Assembly (NCBI GenBank): GCA_021845665.1
Contig: JAJZVO010000011.1
Span: 1-64,000 of the forward strand
Source: Bacteroidota bacterium
GTDB taxonomy: Bacteria > Bacteroidota > Ignavibacteria > Kryptoniales > JAKASW01
DNA length: 64,000 nt
Reading direction: 5' to 3'
Part shown: piece after piece, positions 7,271-17,522 of the stretch
How positions within the stretch are numbered: the stretch's first letter is position 1
Layout: each line of letters opens with the position of its first letter
Notes under the pieces: model-generated
Seen by the model: the letters and a program-made list of their open reading frames with translations, nothing else
The model's database searches: none
What the model was told of the DNA's origin: nothing
Made by a program: the position numbers and the translations under genes

Positions 7271-10200
7271 TCAGCCGCTAATTACTTTGAACATCTTCCT
7301 ACCGAGTTCATACGATGTAAATGGCTTCTGAAGGAAATGCGCCATGTCGTCAATGACTCCCTCAACCTTCAAGGTCCCCGAGCTGTACCCCGACATGAAG
7401 ACCGTCTTTATGTTGGGTAGTATGTCTGCAATCTTATCGGAAAGCTCCCTGCCGTTTATTCCGGGTAGTATTACATCGCTCAGGAGCAAATCGATCTCGC
7501 CCGGATATTCTTCGCAAATGTCCAGCGCCTCCTCAGGCCCCGGGGCGGACAGGACCCTGTAGCCGTATTCTTCAAGGTCGTGTTTGATCACCCCTAGCAA
7601 GTCTGTCTGGTCTTCGACGACGAGGATCGTCTTGTCAGAGCGGAGCCTCTCGTTCGGTATTGCTTCATCCGGATTGCCGCTTGTCTCGGCATCGAAACGC
7701 GGGAGGTAGATACAGAACGTCGTTCCATCGCCGGGAGTGCTCCGTACCGTGATCCCGCCTCCGTTCCTCTTCACCATGCCATAAACGGCCGCCAGGCCGA
7801 GTCCCGGCGAGTGCTCCTCATCTTTCGTTGTGAAGAACGGTTCGAAAATCCTCCCCCGGGTCTTCTTGTCCATCCCCATGCCGTTATCGGAGAAAGTTAT
7901 CATTACGTATTCCCCCGCTGAAAATCCGGAGTGAGTCGCGACAAAATTTTCATCAACTACAACGTTGGAAGTCTTTATGAGGAGCGTTCCGGGTCCTTCG
8001 ACGATCGCGTCCCTCGCATTTGTAGCGAGATTGATCAGCATTTCGTACAGGTGAATCGGGTCGACACGGGCGAGCCACAAATCCTTAAGTGGAATAATAT
8101 CAAGGCCTATCTTTTCGCCTATCGTCTTAAGAAACATATCCTCCATGCTTTTGATGACTTTGTTGACATCGACCGCCCTTGTCGTGACCGCTCCCTCTTC
8201 ACCGAAGTCGAGGAGCTGCCTGGCGAGGTCGGTCCCCTTTCTCGTCGCGTTGAGAATTGCCTCCAGGGAGACTCTTGCGGGGCCATCCTCTTTCAGCGTT
8301 TTCCGGAGAAGCTCCCCGTGGCCGAGTATGACGCCGAGGATATTGTTGTAATCGTGGACCACAGAACTTACGAGTTGGCCGATGCCCTCGAGTTTCTTCG
8401 CACGAAGGAGTTGCTCCTCGAACATCTTACGCATCATGCTGTCCTGCTGGACCCATACCAAATGCGATATCGATCCATCTTCGTCGCTCACCGGGGTAAT
8501 CATCACGTCTTCGGTATACGAGGTCGAGTCTTTCCGGCGGCAGGTGATCTGGTCATGCCATGCGTTGCCATCGAGGATGGTCCGTCCAATTCCGTCCAAA
8601 GCCTTGCCGGCTTTCTCGGCCGAAACAATAAGTCCGAACATATCGCGGCCATTGAGCTCCAAAATGGAATAGCCTGATAGAGTCTGGAAGGCACGGTTCG
8701 CCCACAGGATTTTGCCCAGCTTGTCGGTCACGACGATCGAGTCAGGTACGACTTTGAGCGCCTGGGACTCCAGATTGAAATTCTTTATCGTCGAGTCCGA
8801 AAGCGATGTCATCCTGGCTACGAGCTGGATCGAGCGTTTCCCGAGATAAGTAATAGATGCGGCCGTCATATCGACAGCGGTCTTTCCCCCGGCTAAGCTT
8901 TGAAGCCTCTCGCCGTGCAGCTCTACAGGTTCAGCGGATTTCTTTACCTCATTCAACGCCGCCGTTAGCCTGGTGAGCGAATCCTGGTCCGTCACATCCT
9001 TCAGCGATTTCCCGACAAGCTGTTCCGGTGAATCCGCCTCAAGAAGCTTCAAAGCCGAAGGATTAAGATAAACAATCTTTCCGTCGGTTAGTATCATTAT
9101 CCCGTCGGGCGATTTCTCAACGAGAAGCCTTCTTTGTTCCTCGCTTTCTTCGAGCCTATTCCGGGAACTCTTCCTTTCCGTAACATCGTAGGCAGTGCCC
9201 AGGACTGCGAGTTCTCCTTTGTAACTCGCGGTAGCCGCCGTGAAATCGACCCAGCGGACATCCCCCGACTTCGCAACTATCTTAAGCTCGAAATGATTCG
9301 GCACCGGTTCCCCTCTCTGCCTCGCCATACCGAGTTCCTTGACAAGGTCCCTGAAGTCCGGGTGGACGATATCCCAGAAGTTCATCTTCAGGAGTTCTGT
9401 CGAATCATAGCCCGTTATCTTCACGCAGGCGGCATTGACATAACAGACTTTGTTGTTCTGATACATGAAAATGGCGGACGAAGCGGATTCGGCAAGGTTT
9501 CTGAACTTTTCTTCGCTCTCCTTCAGCGCATTCTCCGCCATCTTTCGCTCCGTGATGTCATAGAGCATGAATTGCGATTGGTTTATTTTCCCGTCCGGCT
9601 CACGGACGATCCTCCCCTCAATCGCGACAGTGAACCTGTCCCTCGTTTTGTGCATGACGTCGACTTCAATGTTACCCAGCACTCCCGTGGACCGGAAGGA
9701 ATCGAGCGCTTCTCTCAATTTGGCCGCATGTTCACGGGATACGAATTCGATGAAGTCCTTTCCGACAACTTCGCCTCTGGAATACCCGAGAAGATCCATC
9801 CAGCTCGCATTCACTTCGACGATCTTCCATTCCGCATCGAGAAGATGGTACGGCACCGGGGAGCTTTCATAGAGGAGGCGGTAGCGTTTCTCACTTTCGC
9901 GTAAGGCGCTCTCTACCTTGCCGCGCTCCGATATGTCTTCGAAAATCGCTATGCCCCCCGAGGGAAGATCTGCCGGCGATGCTATGGGGGTGAAGGTTGC
10001 CCTTACATGTATAGCTTTGCTTGCAGTAAAGGAACGGTATTCCCCCTCATGAGATGCGAGCTTGCCTTCCAGCACCTTCCGGATCGTCGCAGCGAGATCT
10101 TTGTTCGGAAGATCGAGTAGCTTGAGTCCGATGATGTATTCACGCGGCGATGACATTATCGATGCAAGACTCTCGTTGCACTCCGTAACTATGCCGCCCG

Positions 10201-11776
10201 AATCGAAGCGCATTATGCCGACCGGCGATTTCTCGAATATCGTCCTGTATTTCTCTTCGTTTTGCCTGAGAGCGGACTCTGCCTCCTTCCTTTCCTGGTC
10301 GTCCCTGGCCGTGACCACAAGCAATTCCTTCCCCTTGACCCGCATGAGCTGCGCCTTAATCTCAACCGGAAACGGTGAGCCGCCACCGCGAGTAAATATG
10401 TTCTCGAAAACCGCTCCGTTACCGTCGACCTCTTCAAGCTGTCTCGTTAGGGCATCGGATTTCCCTCCCGCACTCAAATCGAAAATCGTCCTGCCGAGCA
10501 GCCCTTCGTGTGACAAGCCGAATATCGATTCGGCCGCTTTGTTTGCCTCGACAATCATGTAATCCGATTTCCTGATAATCAGAATAAGATCCGACAAGTC
10601 CATCAGGATCGATTCGTACCCCCTCTTCATTTCCGCGGTACCGCTTTCCTGCATCACCTCGCGACAGAATCCTTCCCGATAAATTGCGCCATCGATGGTT
10701 GAAGAGACATATCGGTAGTTATCCTCGACCGTTATCTCTTCGCCATTCTTCTTTCTCATCTTATTTACCTCGGAGCCCGAGTCTTTCGCAGAAGTCTCTT
10801 CCGGTGATTTCTTGTCGCGAGCTGAGACATAAATCGACTTCGCGTAACCGTCGGAAAGAAGTTCTTCTTTCGTGTATCCAAGCATCGTGGCAAATTCGGT
10901 GTTCAGATCCTCGAGCGAGCCGTCCGCTGATGTGCGGTAATAACCCGACGACGCTAGCTCCAGCAGCTCCCTTGAAACCAGATCGTTTGCAGGAACACCT
11001 GGCTGATCCTCGGGGCCTGTCGGTTCGGCTTTCGTTTTACCGATGGTAAGGCAGATGAGTCTTTGTTCACCAAGCGAAATTTCTGCGCCTTCGGCAAACA
11101 CCTCCCTTTCTTCACCCCCTGCGAAGCGGTGAAGAGACTTTATTCTCTTCCCCGAAACAGCCTTGATGAACTCCGAAAGTGTGGTTTCCGAATCAGCTTC
11201 AGTTGCAACCACAATCTCGGAAAAATTGAGTCCCGACATCTTCTCTGTCGTATATCCGTAAAACGAGACGGCCGACCGATTCACTTCTACTACTTCACCG
11301 CTTTCCGGATCAAGGAGAACCATTGCTGCAGCGGCATTCTCGAATATCTTTTGGAATCGCCCGTCTTCTGCCGCATCTGGTCGAAGTTCTCTGCGTTCCG
11401 TAAGACCGCTGATAATTACAAACGCTGCTCTCCGCCCCTTATATCTCAGTCCCTGGGTTGTTATTTCAACTTCTATAATCTCCCCATTCTTCAGACGATG
11501 TCGCCATCCACGCCATTCTCTGATCACAGGTCCAGCATCAGCGGCTCCCTCCGCTATCGCGTGTTCCTCCGCCGGGCGCAAATCATTCGTGGTCATGCTT
11601 AGAAATTCAGAACGAGAATAGCCGTACCTGTGAATGGCGGCATCGTTCACTTCCATGAAACGAAGAGTTTCGAGATCATATATCCACATTGGAAGCGGAC
11701 TGTTCTCGAACAGAGTCTTGTAAACCTCTCCTTCGGGAGTCAGAAGCGGTTCTGGATAGCTTTCGGCGGCTGTCAT
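7271..11776 (-). CDS. Hybrid sensor histidine kinase with about nine PAS domains and a receiver domain
   Basis: A 1501-residue soluble protein without membrane segments. About nine PAS/PAC units of 110-125 residues run in tandem (starts near 18, 140, 270, 390, 512, 635, 757, 885 and 1005), each opening with a version of YRxLFExSP followed by (V)-x-(V)-N-x-A. A HisKA-type helix follows with the phospho-acceptor in VVHDYNNIL (about 1140), then an HATPase domain (N box NLATNARDAI, GMGMD, GLGLAAVYG) and a C-terminal receiver domain (about 1380-1500) with LLLSDVILPG and KPF. It should sense several intracellular or redox/ligand cues and pass phosphate to its own receiver and on to a partner. No output regulator is adjacent. 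AGGAAGATAAAAA precedes the ATG. Confidence 0.93.
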   Translation of the reverse strand: MTAAESYPEPLLTPEGEVYKTLFENSPLPMWIYDLETLRFMEVNDAAIHRYGYSRSEFLSMTTNDLRPAEEHAIAEGAADAGPVIREWRGWRHRLKNGEIIEVEITTQGLRYKGRRAAFVIISGLTERRELRPDAAEDGRFQKIFENAAAAMVLLDPESGEVVEVNRSAVSFYGYTTEKMSGLNFSEIVVATEADSETTLSEFIKAVSGKRIKSLHRFAGGEEREVFAEGAEISLGEQRLICLTIGKTKAEPTGPEDQPGVPANDLVSRELLELASSGYYRTSADGSLEDLNTEFATMLGYTKEELLSDGYAKSIYVSARDKKSPEETSAKDSGSEVNKMRKKNGEEITVEDNYRYVSSTIDGAIYREGFCREVMQESGTAEMKRGYESILMDLSDLILIIRKSDYMIVEANKAAESIFGLSHEGLLGRTIFDLSAGGKSDALTRQLEEVDGNGAVFENIFTRGGGSPFPVEIKAQLMRVKGKELLVVTARDDQERKEAESALRQNEEKYRTIFEKSPVGIMRFDSGGIVTECNESLASIMSSPREYIIGLKLLDLPNKDLAATIRKVLEGKLASHEGEYRSFTASKAIHVRATFTPIASPADLPSGGIAIFEDISERGKVESALRESEKRYRLLYESSPVPYHLLDAEWKIVEVNASWMDLLGYSRGEVVGKDFIEFVSREHAAKLREALDSFRSTGVLGNIEVDVMHKTRDRFTVAIEGRIVREPDGKINQSQFMLYDITERKMAENALKESEEKFRNLAESASSAIFMYQNNKVCYVNAACVKITGYDSTELLKMNFWDIVHPDFRDLVKELGMARQRGEPVPNHFELKIVAKSGDVRWVDFTAATASYKGELAVLGTAYDVTERKSSRNRLEESEEQRRLLVEKSPDGIMILTDGKIVYLNPSALKLLEADSPEQLVGKSLKDVTDQDSLTRLTAALNEVKKSAEPVELHGERLQSLAGGKTAVDMTAASITYLGKRSIQLVARMTSLSDSTIKNFNLESQALKVVPDSIVVTDKLGKILWANRAFQTLSGYSILELNGRDMFGLIVSAEKAGKALDGIGRTILDGNAWHDQITCRRKDSTSYTEDVMITPVSDEDGSISHLVWVQQDSMMRKMFEEQLLRAKKLEGIGQLVSSVVHDYNNILGVILGHGELLRKTLKEDGPARVSLEAILNATRKGTDLARQLLDFGEEGAVTTRAVDVNKVIKSMEDMFLKTIGEKIGLDIIPLKDLWLARVDPIHLYEMLINLATNARDAIVEGPGTLLIKTSNVVVDENFVATHSGFSAGEYVMITFSDNGMGMDKKTRGRIFEPFFTTKDEEHSPGLGLAAVYGMVKRNGGGITVRSTPGDGTTFCIYLPRFDAETSGNPDEAIPNERLRSDKTILVVEDQTDLLGVIKHDLEEYGYRVLSAPGPEEALDICEEYPGEIDLLLSDVILPGINGRELSDKIADILPNIKTVFMSGYSSGTLKVEGVIDDMAHFLQKPFTSYELGRKMFKVISG

Positions 11777-12142
11777 TTTTTATCTTCCTGGTTACCGGGA
11801 AAATGAAGACCGTAGAGCGCACAAGAGGATAGATTAGACGCTATACTCACATCTGCCTTCCATTTTCCTCTGTTTCGCAGCAATGTTTTTTACATACGCG
11901 GAACTTCGCAATAGGATTGTCGGAATTTCTCCGCATAACTGCAGTCTGGATTTATGCCGCCGTGACAAAAATCATAGGCGAGATCGCCGCTGGAACTTAA
12001 TGGGAGCCGGACAATCGCGTCTTCTTGTCAGTGGGATTGGATATGCCGGTAAGCTACCCTTACGCGCAATGGCCTAAGTCAACGATATTGGATCACGGTG
12101 GAAGGGACCGTTGTCTCTATTGTCTTGGCTTACAGGTCCAAA
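11777..12142. other. Intergenic region, nothing recognised
   Basis: About 365 bases between the start of the hybrid kinase and the M48 fragment. I see no credible gene, RNA or repeat. It may contain the kinase promoter and decayed remains of the region downstream of the M48 protease gene. Confidence 0.4.
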
Positions 12143-12342
12143 CTAGTAAGCCATCTTTCTCAGCCGTTCGATCCGGTTCACAATGTGAGGATGAGAAGCA
12201 AATAGGTTGGCGGCAGCGCCCTCCGTCGCATTCATCTTTCTTCCCAGCGAATACACAATACAGAGGTGGGCCGATCCACGCTTGATCGAGACCGTCGCCG
12301 CGGAAGCTGCTTCACGTTTCCGCTCCGCTTCAGCGTTGGACA
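12143..12342 (-). pseudogene. C-terminal fragment of an M48-type (HtpX-like) metalloprotease
   Basis: In the frame ending at a TAG at 12143-12145, the translation runs through KRGSAHLCIV, GRKMNATEGAAANLF and ASHPHIVNRIERLRKMAY. The S-A-H-L-x-I-V segment and the final LF-(A/S)-(T/S)-HP-x-x-x-x-RI-x-RL are the usual end of M48/HtpX-like membrane proteases. The HExxH catalytic helix and all membrane segments are missing. The piece abuts a truncated lemA on the same strand. In many bacteria lemA is directly followed by an M48 protease gene, so a deletion removing the lemA 3' end and most of the protease gene explains what is seen. Confidence 0.7.
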
Positions 12343-12660
12343 ATTTTCAACACGCAACAACTTGCTGAGCGCACCGGAGAGAATATCCTCCTTCCCCGCC
12401 GACTCAGCTATTCCTTTAGCCGAAATCGCCGCATTCCTCGCTTCGATGACCTTCTGGAGAGTGTCCTGTCCGAATTGCATTTCCCCTTTGACCGCCTGTA
12501 CCAGGTTCGGCATCAGGTCGTGTCTCCGATCCAGTTGGACATTGATCTGCTTCCAGCCGCTCGTTACCTGGCCGCAGAGTTGGATCAGCGAGTTATACTT
12601 CGCTATGCCCCAGACGATCACGACGAATATCAGTACTACAATGAGATAGAGGACAAGCAC
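12335..12660 (-). pseudogene. lemA: lemA truncated at its 3' end
   Basis: Starts with GTG at 12658-12660, behind GGGAGG. The N-terminal membrane segment (about residues 2-19) and the LemA signature QLDRRHDLMPNLVQAVKG are intact, as are ARNAAISAKG and LSGALSKLL. Similarity to LemA ends near VENCPTLKR (about residue 108), where the family reads VENYPDLK, and the frame then runs through unrelated sequence that is an out-of-frame reading of the M48 fragment. LemA is normally about 185 residues. I therefore call an internal deletion with a junction near 12320-12350. A 142-residue product may still be made but lacks the second half of the helical bundle. Confidence 0.72.
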
Positions 12661-13080
12661 ACCAGCCTCCCTTTTGAATGGTCAGACGGACTAATGTCTG
12701 AAGTGACGAGCATCAATCCAGGCACATCATCCCCCACGATCGGTTGTGCCGGTTTAGCGCGATTCCTACAGCGCCCCCTTTCCAAGCTATTTATGATCGA
12801 TGCGGGATTGAGACGAAGTACAGATCGTAACGTCTATAGAGGAGGTGATTTTCAGCCTGCGTTAATAGAAGACCACATGAAGGGAAGGCGCGATGCAAGA
12901 TCTTCATCTGATTTTCATAAAGGTGGATTACATTGCCATGTTGTGTTAATTTTAAACGATCGACAAAAGAATTTCCGCAGGCGAGAATCCCTTCTGAGAA
13001 TTTCTTTTCGAACAAACAACGAATTTAAAAATCCACACGGTTAGTCCGTCATTATGGATATCGTGGAACCCGGAGCACTG
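12661..13080. other. Intergenic region between lemA remnant and TonB-type receptor
   Basis: About 420 bases. An AT-rich part (12940-13040) probably holds the promoter of the receptor gene, but I cannot name boxes with confidence. No gene or RNA recognised. Confidence 0.4.
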
Positions 13081-15474
13081 ATGTTAAGAAAAGCTTGCTT
13101 GCTCTTTTTTATATTGACTGCTGCTTCTCCTGTTTACGCGCTCACAAAAACTCAAGCCTCTGCAAATAATGCCATATCTGGTAGAGTCCTGGATATGGAA
13201 ACTAAACAGCCCGTTCAGTTTGCCAATGTAATTCTGTTCAGGGCAAAGGACAGCACGCAGGTAACCGGTACGATGACGAACGGCGCAGGCAGGTTCACCT
13301 TGACCGGAGTCAAACAGGGGAACTACTTCATCCGGGTACAGATAATAGGGTACGCAGTAAAACTAATCGGCGATGTGCGCCTTTCGAGCGCACGCCGCAG
13401 TCTCAATATCGGGAAAGTGTATCTGCAGCCTTCAGCTATTAGTCTTCCTGACGTCGTTGCCGAAGGGCGAAGATCGCCGATAACATTTCAACCGGGGAAA
13501 CAAGTTATCGACGTGAACCAGATAAAGACGGCGGCAGGAGGCACGGCGGCTGATGTACTGGAAAATGTCCCATCGGTAAGTGTGGACATCAACGGTAACG
13601 TGAGTCTGAGGGGCAGTTCCAACTTCCAGGTTCTGATAAACGGCAGGCCCTCTATCATGAGCGCGCAAAACGCCCTGCAACAATTACCCGCAAGTTCTAT
13701 AAAGAATATCCAGATAATTACCAATCCTTCGGCAAAATATGACGCGAGCGGCACGGCAGGTATCATCAACATAATCCTGAAGAAGAATTCAGACCTCGGA
13801 TGGAGCGGCATCGTGAACATGATGGGCGGACTGGCCGATAAGTATGGCGGGAATTTCATTCTCCAATACAGGAGACCTTCCGTCAGCTACGACTTCGGCA
13901 TCGACTTCAATCGCCGCACGTTCCCCGGTACGAACAGGCAGGAGAAGGAATTTATCATCGGGCAGAACACCTCGTACCTCAATTCGAACGGTTCGGTACT
14001 CTGGCAGCGAATTATCTCCGGTGTTCGCGGCGGGATAGACTTCAACCTGAGCAAGCATGATATCCTGTCGTTAAGTGGTAGATATGGCCGAGGAACGTTT
14101 CATCATTACTCGTCCCTCAGCACCGACCAGTTTTCGATAGCTCAACCAACCCGGCTCAATTATCTCAATAGCCATGACTTCAATAACTACGGCAGTTTCT
14201 ATGGGATCAACGCGAACTACCTGCACAAATTCAATGATCACGGTCACCAGATATCCGCTTACCTCTCATTCAGGCGTCATAATTCGAACTCCGCTGCCAT
14301 CAGCACCGCCACCCAATCGGATACGACGCTAAGCGGCACACAGACCTCCGAACTCGGTCCCCATACCGAACTGATAGGTAACGTCGACTACTCGCTTCCG
14401 ATCAACAAAGCCGAGAAATTTTCGGCGGGTTCGGAGTTTTTTACGAGAAACTATCAAGACATTAACAAGCTTTTCTCGTTTGATACGACTTCGGGGAATT
14501 ACATCTTCCAGCCTCCGTTCAGCCATACCAATGACTTCAAGCGCGCCAGGTTCGCAGCTTACTCGCTCTTCACCGACAAGTGGGACAGCCTGGCAGTCCA
14601 GGCAGGCATTCGTACCGAGTACACTTACCAGTACGTTGCGCAAGCCGACAGCAGTCAGACCTATACTTTCAGCCGGTGGGATTACTTCCCTTCTCTCAGC
14701 GCTTCTTACAATTTCGGATCGGGGACGCAATTCATGGCAAGCTATACCAGGAGAATCGAGCGCCCGGACGGAGGAGATCTCGAACCTTACTATTCATGGT
14801 TCGATGCGAACACAGTCCACATCGGCAACCCGGCCCTTAAGCCCGAACTCATCGACTCTTATGAAATGGGAATGCAGACATTTATCGGAAGCGCAACATT
14901 CTCAAATGATCTCTACTACCGTTCCACGAGCGACAAGATCGAAGACATAAATTCAGTCTACGCGGAAAACGTCACGCTGACTTCGGTTGCGAATGTCGGG
15001 AACGACTACGCACTCGGGTATGAATTCAGTCTACAGTTCACACCGGTTAAGCTGTGGCAGTCTAACCTGATGGGGACTCTGTACGACTACAAGATCAGTG
15101 GTGCAATAAGCAATCAATCGTTCGCCAGAGAGAGCTTCGACTGGGGGATCAAGGACAACAACACATTCACACTCACGCACTCAACTGAAGCCCAGCTGAA
15201 TGTGAGATATCACAGTCCGTCGGTTACTGCCCAGGGAACATGGGGAGGATATTTTGTCACCGACCTCGCGGTGCGGCAGGACTTGATTGCGAAAGTGCTT
15301 TCACTGACACTCCAGGCAAACGACCTCCTGGCTACGGGACGGCGCGAGTTCACTTCTCAGGGATCGGGTTTTTACGAGCACGAGTTCTATTTCAAAGATG
15401 CGCCGATCGTGATGCTCACTCTTCAGTACAACTTCAACAGCTTCAAATCGAAGGGCGGCGGCGGTAACGGATAA
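13081..15474 (+). CDS. TonB-dependent receptor-like outer-membrane protein with carboxypeptidase-regulatory domain
   Basis: About 797 residues from the ATG at 13081, chosen because GGAG lies 5 bases upstream and a signal peptide (MLRKACLLFFILTAASPVYA) follows at once. Next comes a carboxypeptidase-regulatory-like/CarboxypepD_reg domain (about 30-115, ISGRVLDMETKQPVQFANV), a plug domain (about 125-225, DVLENVPSVSVDINGNVSLRG and the VLINGRPS motif), and an outer-membrane beta-barrel (OMP_b-brl_3 type) to the C-terminus. Such proteins import bulky ligands with TonB energy or act as gated channels. No SusD-like partner, TonB gene or sigma/anti-sigma pair is adjacent, so the ligand is unknown. Confidence 0.88.
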   Translation: MLRKACLLFFILTAASPVYALTKTQASANNAISGRVLDMETKQPVQFANVILFRAKDSTQVTGTMTNGAGRFTLTGVKQGNYFIRVQIIGYAVKLIGDVRLSSARRSLNIGKVYLQPSAISLPDVVAEGRRSPITFQPGKQVIDVNQIKTAAGGTAADVLENVPSVSVDINGNVSLRGSSNFQVLINGRPSIMSAQNALQQLPASSIKNIQIITNPSAKYDASGTAGIINIILKKNSDLGWSGIVNMMGGLADKYGGNFILQYRRPSVSYDFGIDFNRRTFPGTNRQEKEFIIGQNTSYLNSNGSVLWQRIISGVRGGIDFNLSKHDILSLSGRYGRGTFHHYSSLSTDQFSIAQPTRLNYLNSHDFNNYGSFYGINANYLHKFNDHGHQISAYLSFRRHNSNSAAISTATQSDTTLSGTQTSELGPHTELIGNVDYSLPINKAEKFSAGSEFFTRNYQDINKLFSFDTTSGNYIFQPPFSHTNDFKRARFAAYSLFTDKWDSLAVQAGIRTEYTYQYVAQADSSQTYTFSRWDYFPSLSASYNFGSGTQFMASYTRRIERPDGGDLEPYYSWFDANTVHIGNPALKPELIDSYEMGMQTFIGSATFSNDLYYRSTSDKIEDINSVYAENVTLTSVANVGNDYALGYEFSLQFTPVKLWQSNLMGTLYDYKISGAISNQSFARESFDWGIKDNNTFTLTHSTEAQLNVRYHSPSVTAQGTWGGYFVTDLAVRQDLIAKVLSLTLQANDLLATGRREFTSQGSGFYEHEFYFKDAPIVMLTLQYNFNSFKSKGGGGNG

Positions 15475-15749
15475 AACATGTTTGGATTGATCTTCCTCAT
15501 TCCCTGAATCTCTCCGCCCTCCAAACACTCAGCATTCGCCGAAACGATTCACATGCCCAAGGGTTTTCTCCTGGATATCTCAATTCGCTATTTTTCATCT
15601 GGAATTCATGTGAATAGCCGATATTGTCTACTGAGCAGACTGTCATACGGCATTTAGCGGGCGCAGCAACACGGGTCACGGATTCCTTCTTAAATTAGAA
15701 GCCCTCGTTCCCGGATAGCATGATTAACGAACGGAGAAGAGAAAACAAT

Positions 15750-16583
15750 ATGTATGACAGAACAGAGCAGCAAGAACTGCTGACGAGAGTCCCCGAAATC
15801 ACGATCACTTTCTGGATTCTGAAATTTTTCACGACAGCAATGGGGGAAAGTACTTCAGACGCTCTCGTCTTCCACATGAACCCTTATTTGGCCGTTATGA
15901 TCGGAGCGATCGGATTCGTCATTGCGCTTAGTCTGAAACTCCGGTTGCGAAAGTACACGCATCTCTCTTATTGGTTGACTGCACTCATGGTGGCAATATT
16001 CGGGACCATGGCTGCGGATGTCGTCCACGTGGCGATGGGTGTTCCGTACCGGATCTCGGCAACCTTCTTTGCCTTGATGCTCGCGGCCGTCTTCATAGCC
16101 TGGTACAAGAGCGAGAAGACTCTTTCAATTCACAGTGTCAACTCAACACGCCGCGAGATATTCTACTGGGCCGTTGTCTTCACGACATTCGCGCTCGGCA
16201 CCGCTGCCGGCGATCTGACAGCCAGCACATTCAGGCTCGGCTATTTCGAATCAGGCATACTTTTCGGAATACTCATCGCTATCGTCGGAACTGCATACCG
16301 GATATCCCTGTCGTTCTCCGGAGGTAGCTATAAAGCGCGCAATGCGGTCATCACATACTGGACCGCGTACATCTTAACCAGACCGTTCGGGGCTTCGTTT
16401 GCCGATTGGATGGACAAACCTGCAAGCGTCGGCGGGCTCGGGCTCGGAGACCTACGGGTCACACTCTTTCTCTCGATCCCGATAATGTTCTTCCTCTGGC
16501 TCCTCGTTACGGGCCGGATTGACAGGCGGAGAAGGGCCATCGCTGCCGATAACAATTCAGGGGAAGCGTTCGAGGCAAAGTGA
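15750..16583 (+). CDS. DUF347-repeat integral membrane protein (COG4705-like)
   Basis: About 277 residues with roughly eight membrane segments. A repeated unit with a small-residue/acid motif appears four times: TTAMGESTSDAL, AIFGTMAADVVH, TTFALGTAAGDLTA and TRPFGASFADWM. This matches the four-fold DUF347 repeat of a family of bacterial membrane proteins opening with K-(V)-PEITITFWILK. Function of the family is not known to me. I start at the ATG at 15750 (MYDRTE), since GGAGAAGAG lies upstream, while the earlier ATG at 15720 has no site. The gene is alone on the plus strand. Confidence 0.75.
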   Translation: MYDRTEQQELLTRVPEITITFWILKFFTTAMGESTSDALVFHMNPYLAVMIGAIGFVIALSLKLRLRKYTHLSYWLTALMVAIFGTMAADVVHVAMGVPYRISATFFALMLAAVFIAWYKSEKTLSIHSVNSTRREIFYWAVVFTTFALGTAAGDLTASTFRLGYFESGILFGILIAIVGTAYRISLSFSGGSYKARNAVITYWTAYILTRPFGASFADWMDKPASVGGLGLGDLRVTLFLSIPIMFFLWLLVTGRIDRRRRAIAADNNSGEAFEAK

Positions 16584-16987
16584 AAATTCACAGCCGCGTC
16601 CAGGAGGTTCGCCGGACCTGTCAGCGCTCAGTAGCTACACCGCTGCCGTTTCCGGTTTTCTTCGGCCTCTTCAGGCTGATGTTCTATCCTTCGGCAAAGT
16701 GAAAGCATCCGGGCTATCTGTGACGCCCGATCGAGGAATGCTCTATTACGGGAAAGCTACCGAACGAGATTCAAAGCATTTTTAAGATTGAAAAAATGGT
16801 CCAAAAAACTCAATTCATCCAGTAGCGCATAAATGTGTTTGGCAGGTAAATCAGATAAGGCTCATGAATCGGATCGCCGCAAGAAATACCTGCCCGATGG
16901 CGTAGGCTGTTTTTAAACTCGCGGTAACCCCGTCGTCTTGTCGAAGCTACTATTGAAGTGACCAATAGATCGGGCGCTTATCGTCGC
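16584..16987. other. Intergenic region between two convergent genes, nothing recognised
   Basis: About 400 bases between two convergent genes. No gene with a ribosome site, RNA or strong terminator hairpin is evident. Confidence 0.4.
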
Positions 16988-17449
16988 TCAATGCTGTAAC
17001 ATATCATGCAGCCTGATCAGTAACTCGTCGCTCAGATACGGCTTCGAAAGATGATCGGACGCTCCCATCTGTATCACTGCGGTTCGCGCCTCCGGTCTTA
17101 TTAGACCACTTACCGCGATGATCTTCGTATTTGATTCCAGAGCATGTATCATTGAAAGGACTTCTTCGCCGCTGAGTCCCGGTAATCCCATATCCAAAAG
17201 CACCAGGCGAATCTCATTCCTGTACGCCGTAAATCTCAGGACTCCCTCCGTGCCGTCCGAAGCGAGTATGACCCTATACCCGCCTTTTATGAGTACGGCC
17301 TGCAGAAAAATTCTTGATTTCTCTTCGTCCTCAACTACGAGAATGGTCTCTCCTTCCCCTCTAGGGATATCTTGTTCGTTGACTTCATCGGGCATTTTCT
17401 TAACTTGTTCCGCCAGCATTACTGCTCCATTTTGAATTGAACGCTTCAT
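16988..17449 (-). CDS. Single-domain response regulator (CheY-like)
   Basis: A 153-residue protein: a 30-residue N-terminal extension followed by one receiver domain (about 34-150) with ILVVEDEE, the phospho-acceptor Asp86 in LVLLDMGLPG, and the conserved Lys in LSKPYL. There is no output domain, so it would act by protein contacts, possibly with one of the orphan kinases in this window. GAGG lies 8 bases before the ATG. It is divergent from hom, and the shared upstream region carries a tandem 22-bp repeat (17523-17566). Confidence 0.88.
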   Translation of the reverse strand: MKRSIQNGAVMLAEQVKKMPDEVNEQDIPRGEGETILVVEDEEKSRIFLQAVLIKGGYRVILASDGTEGVLRFTAYRNEIRLVLLDMGLPGLSGEEVLSMIHALESNTKIIAVSGLIRPEARTAVIQMGASDHLSKPYLSDELLIRLHDMLQH

Positions 17450-17522
17450 AATAGTTCCTCAACGATTGTGCCGACAATTCACATTGAAAAGCAGTCCGAA
17501 ATAGCGCTTCTTCGAAAATGAG

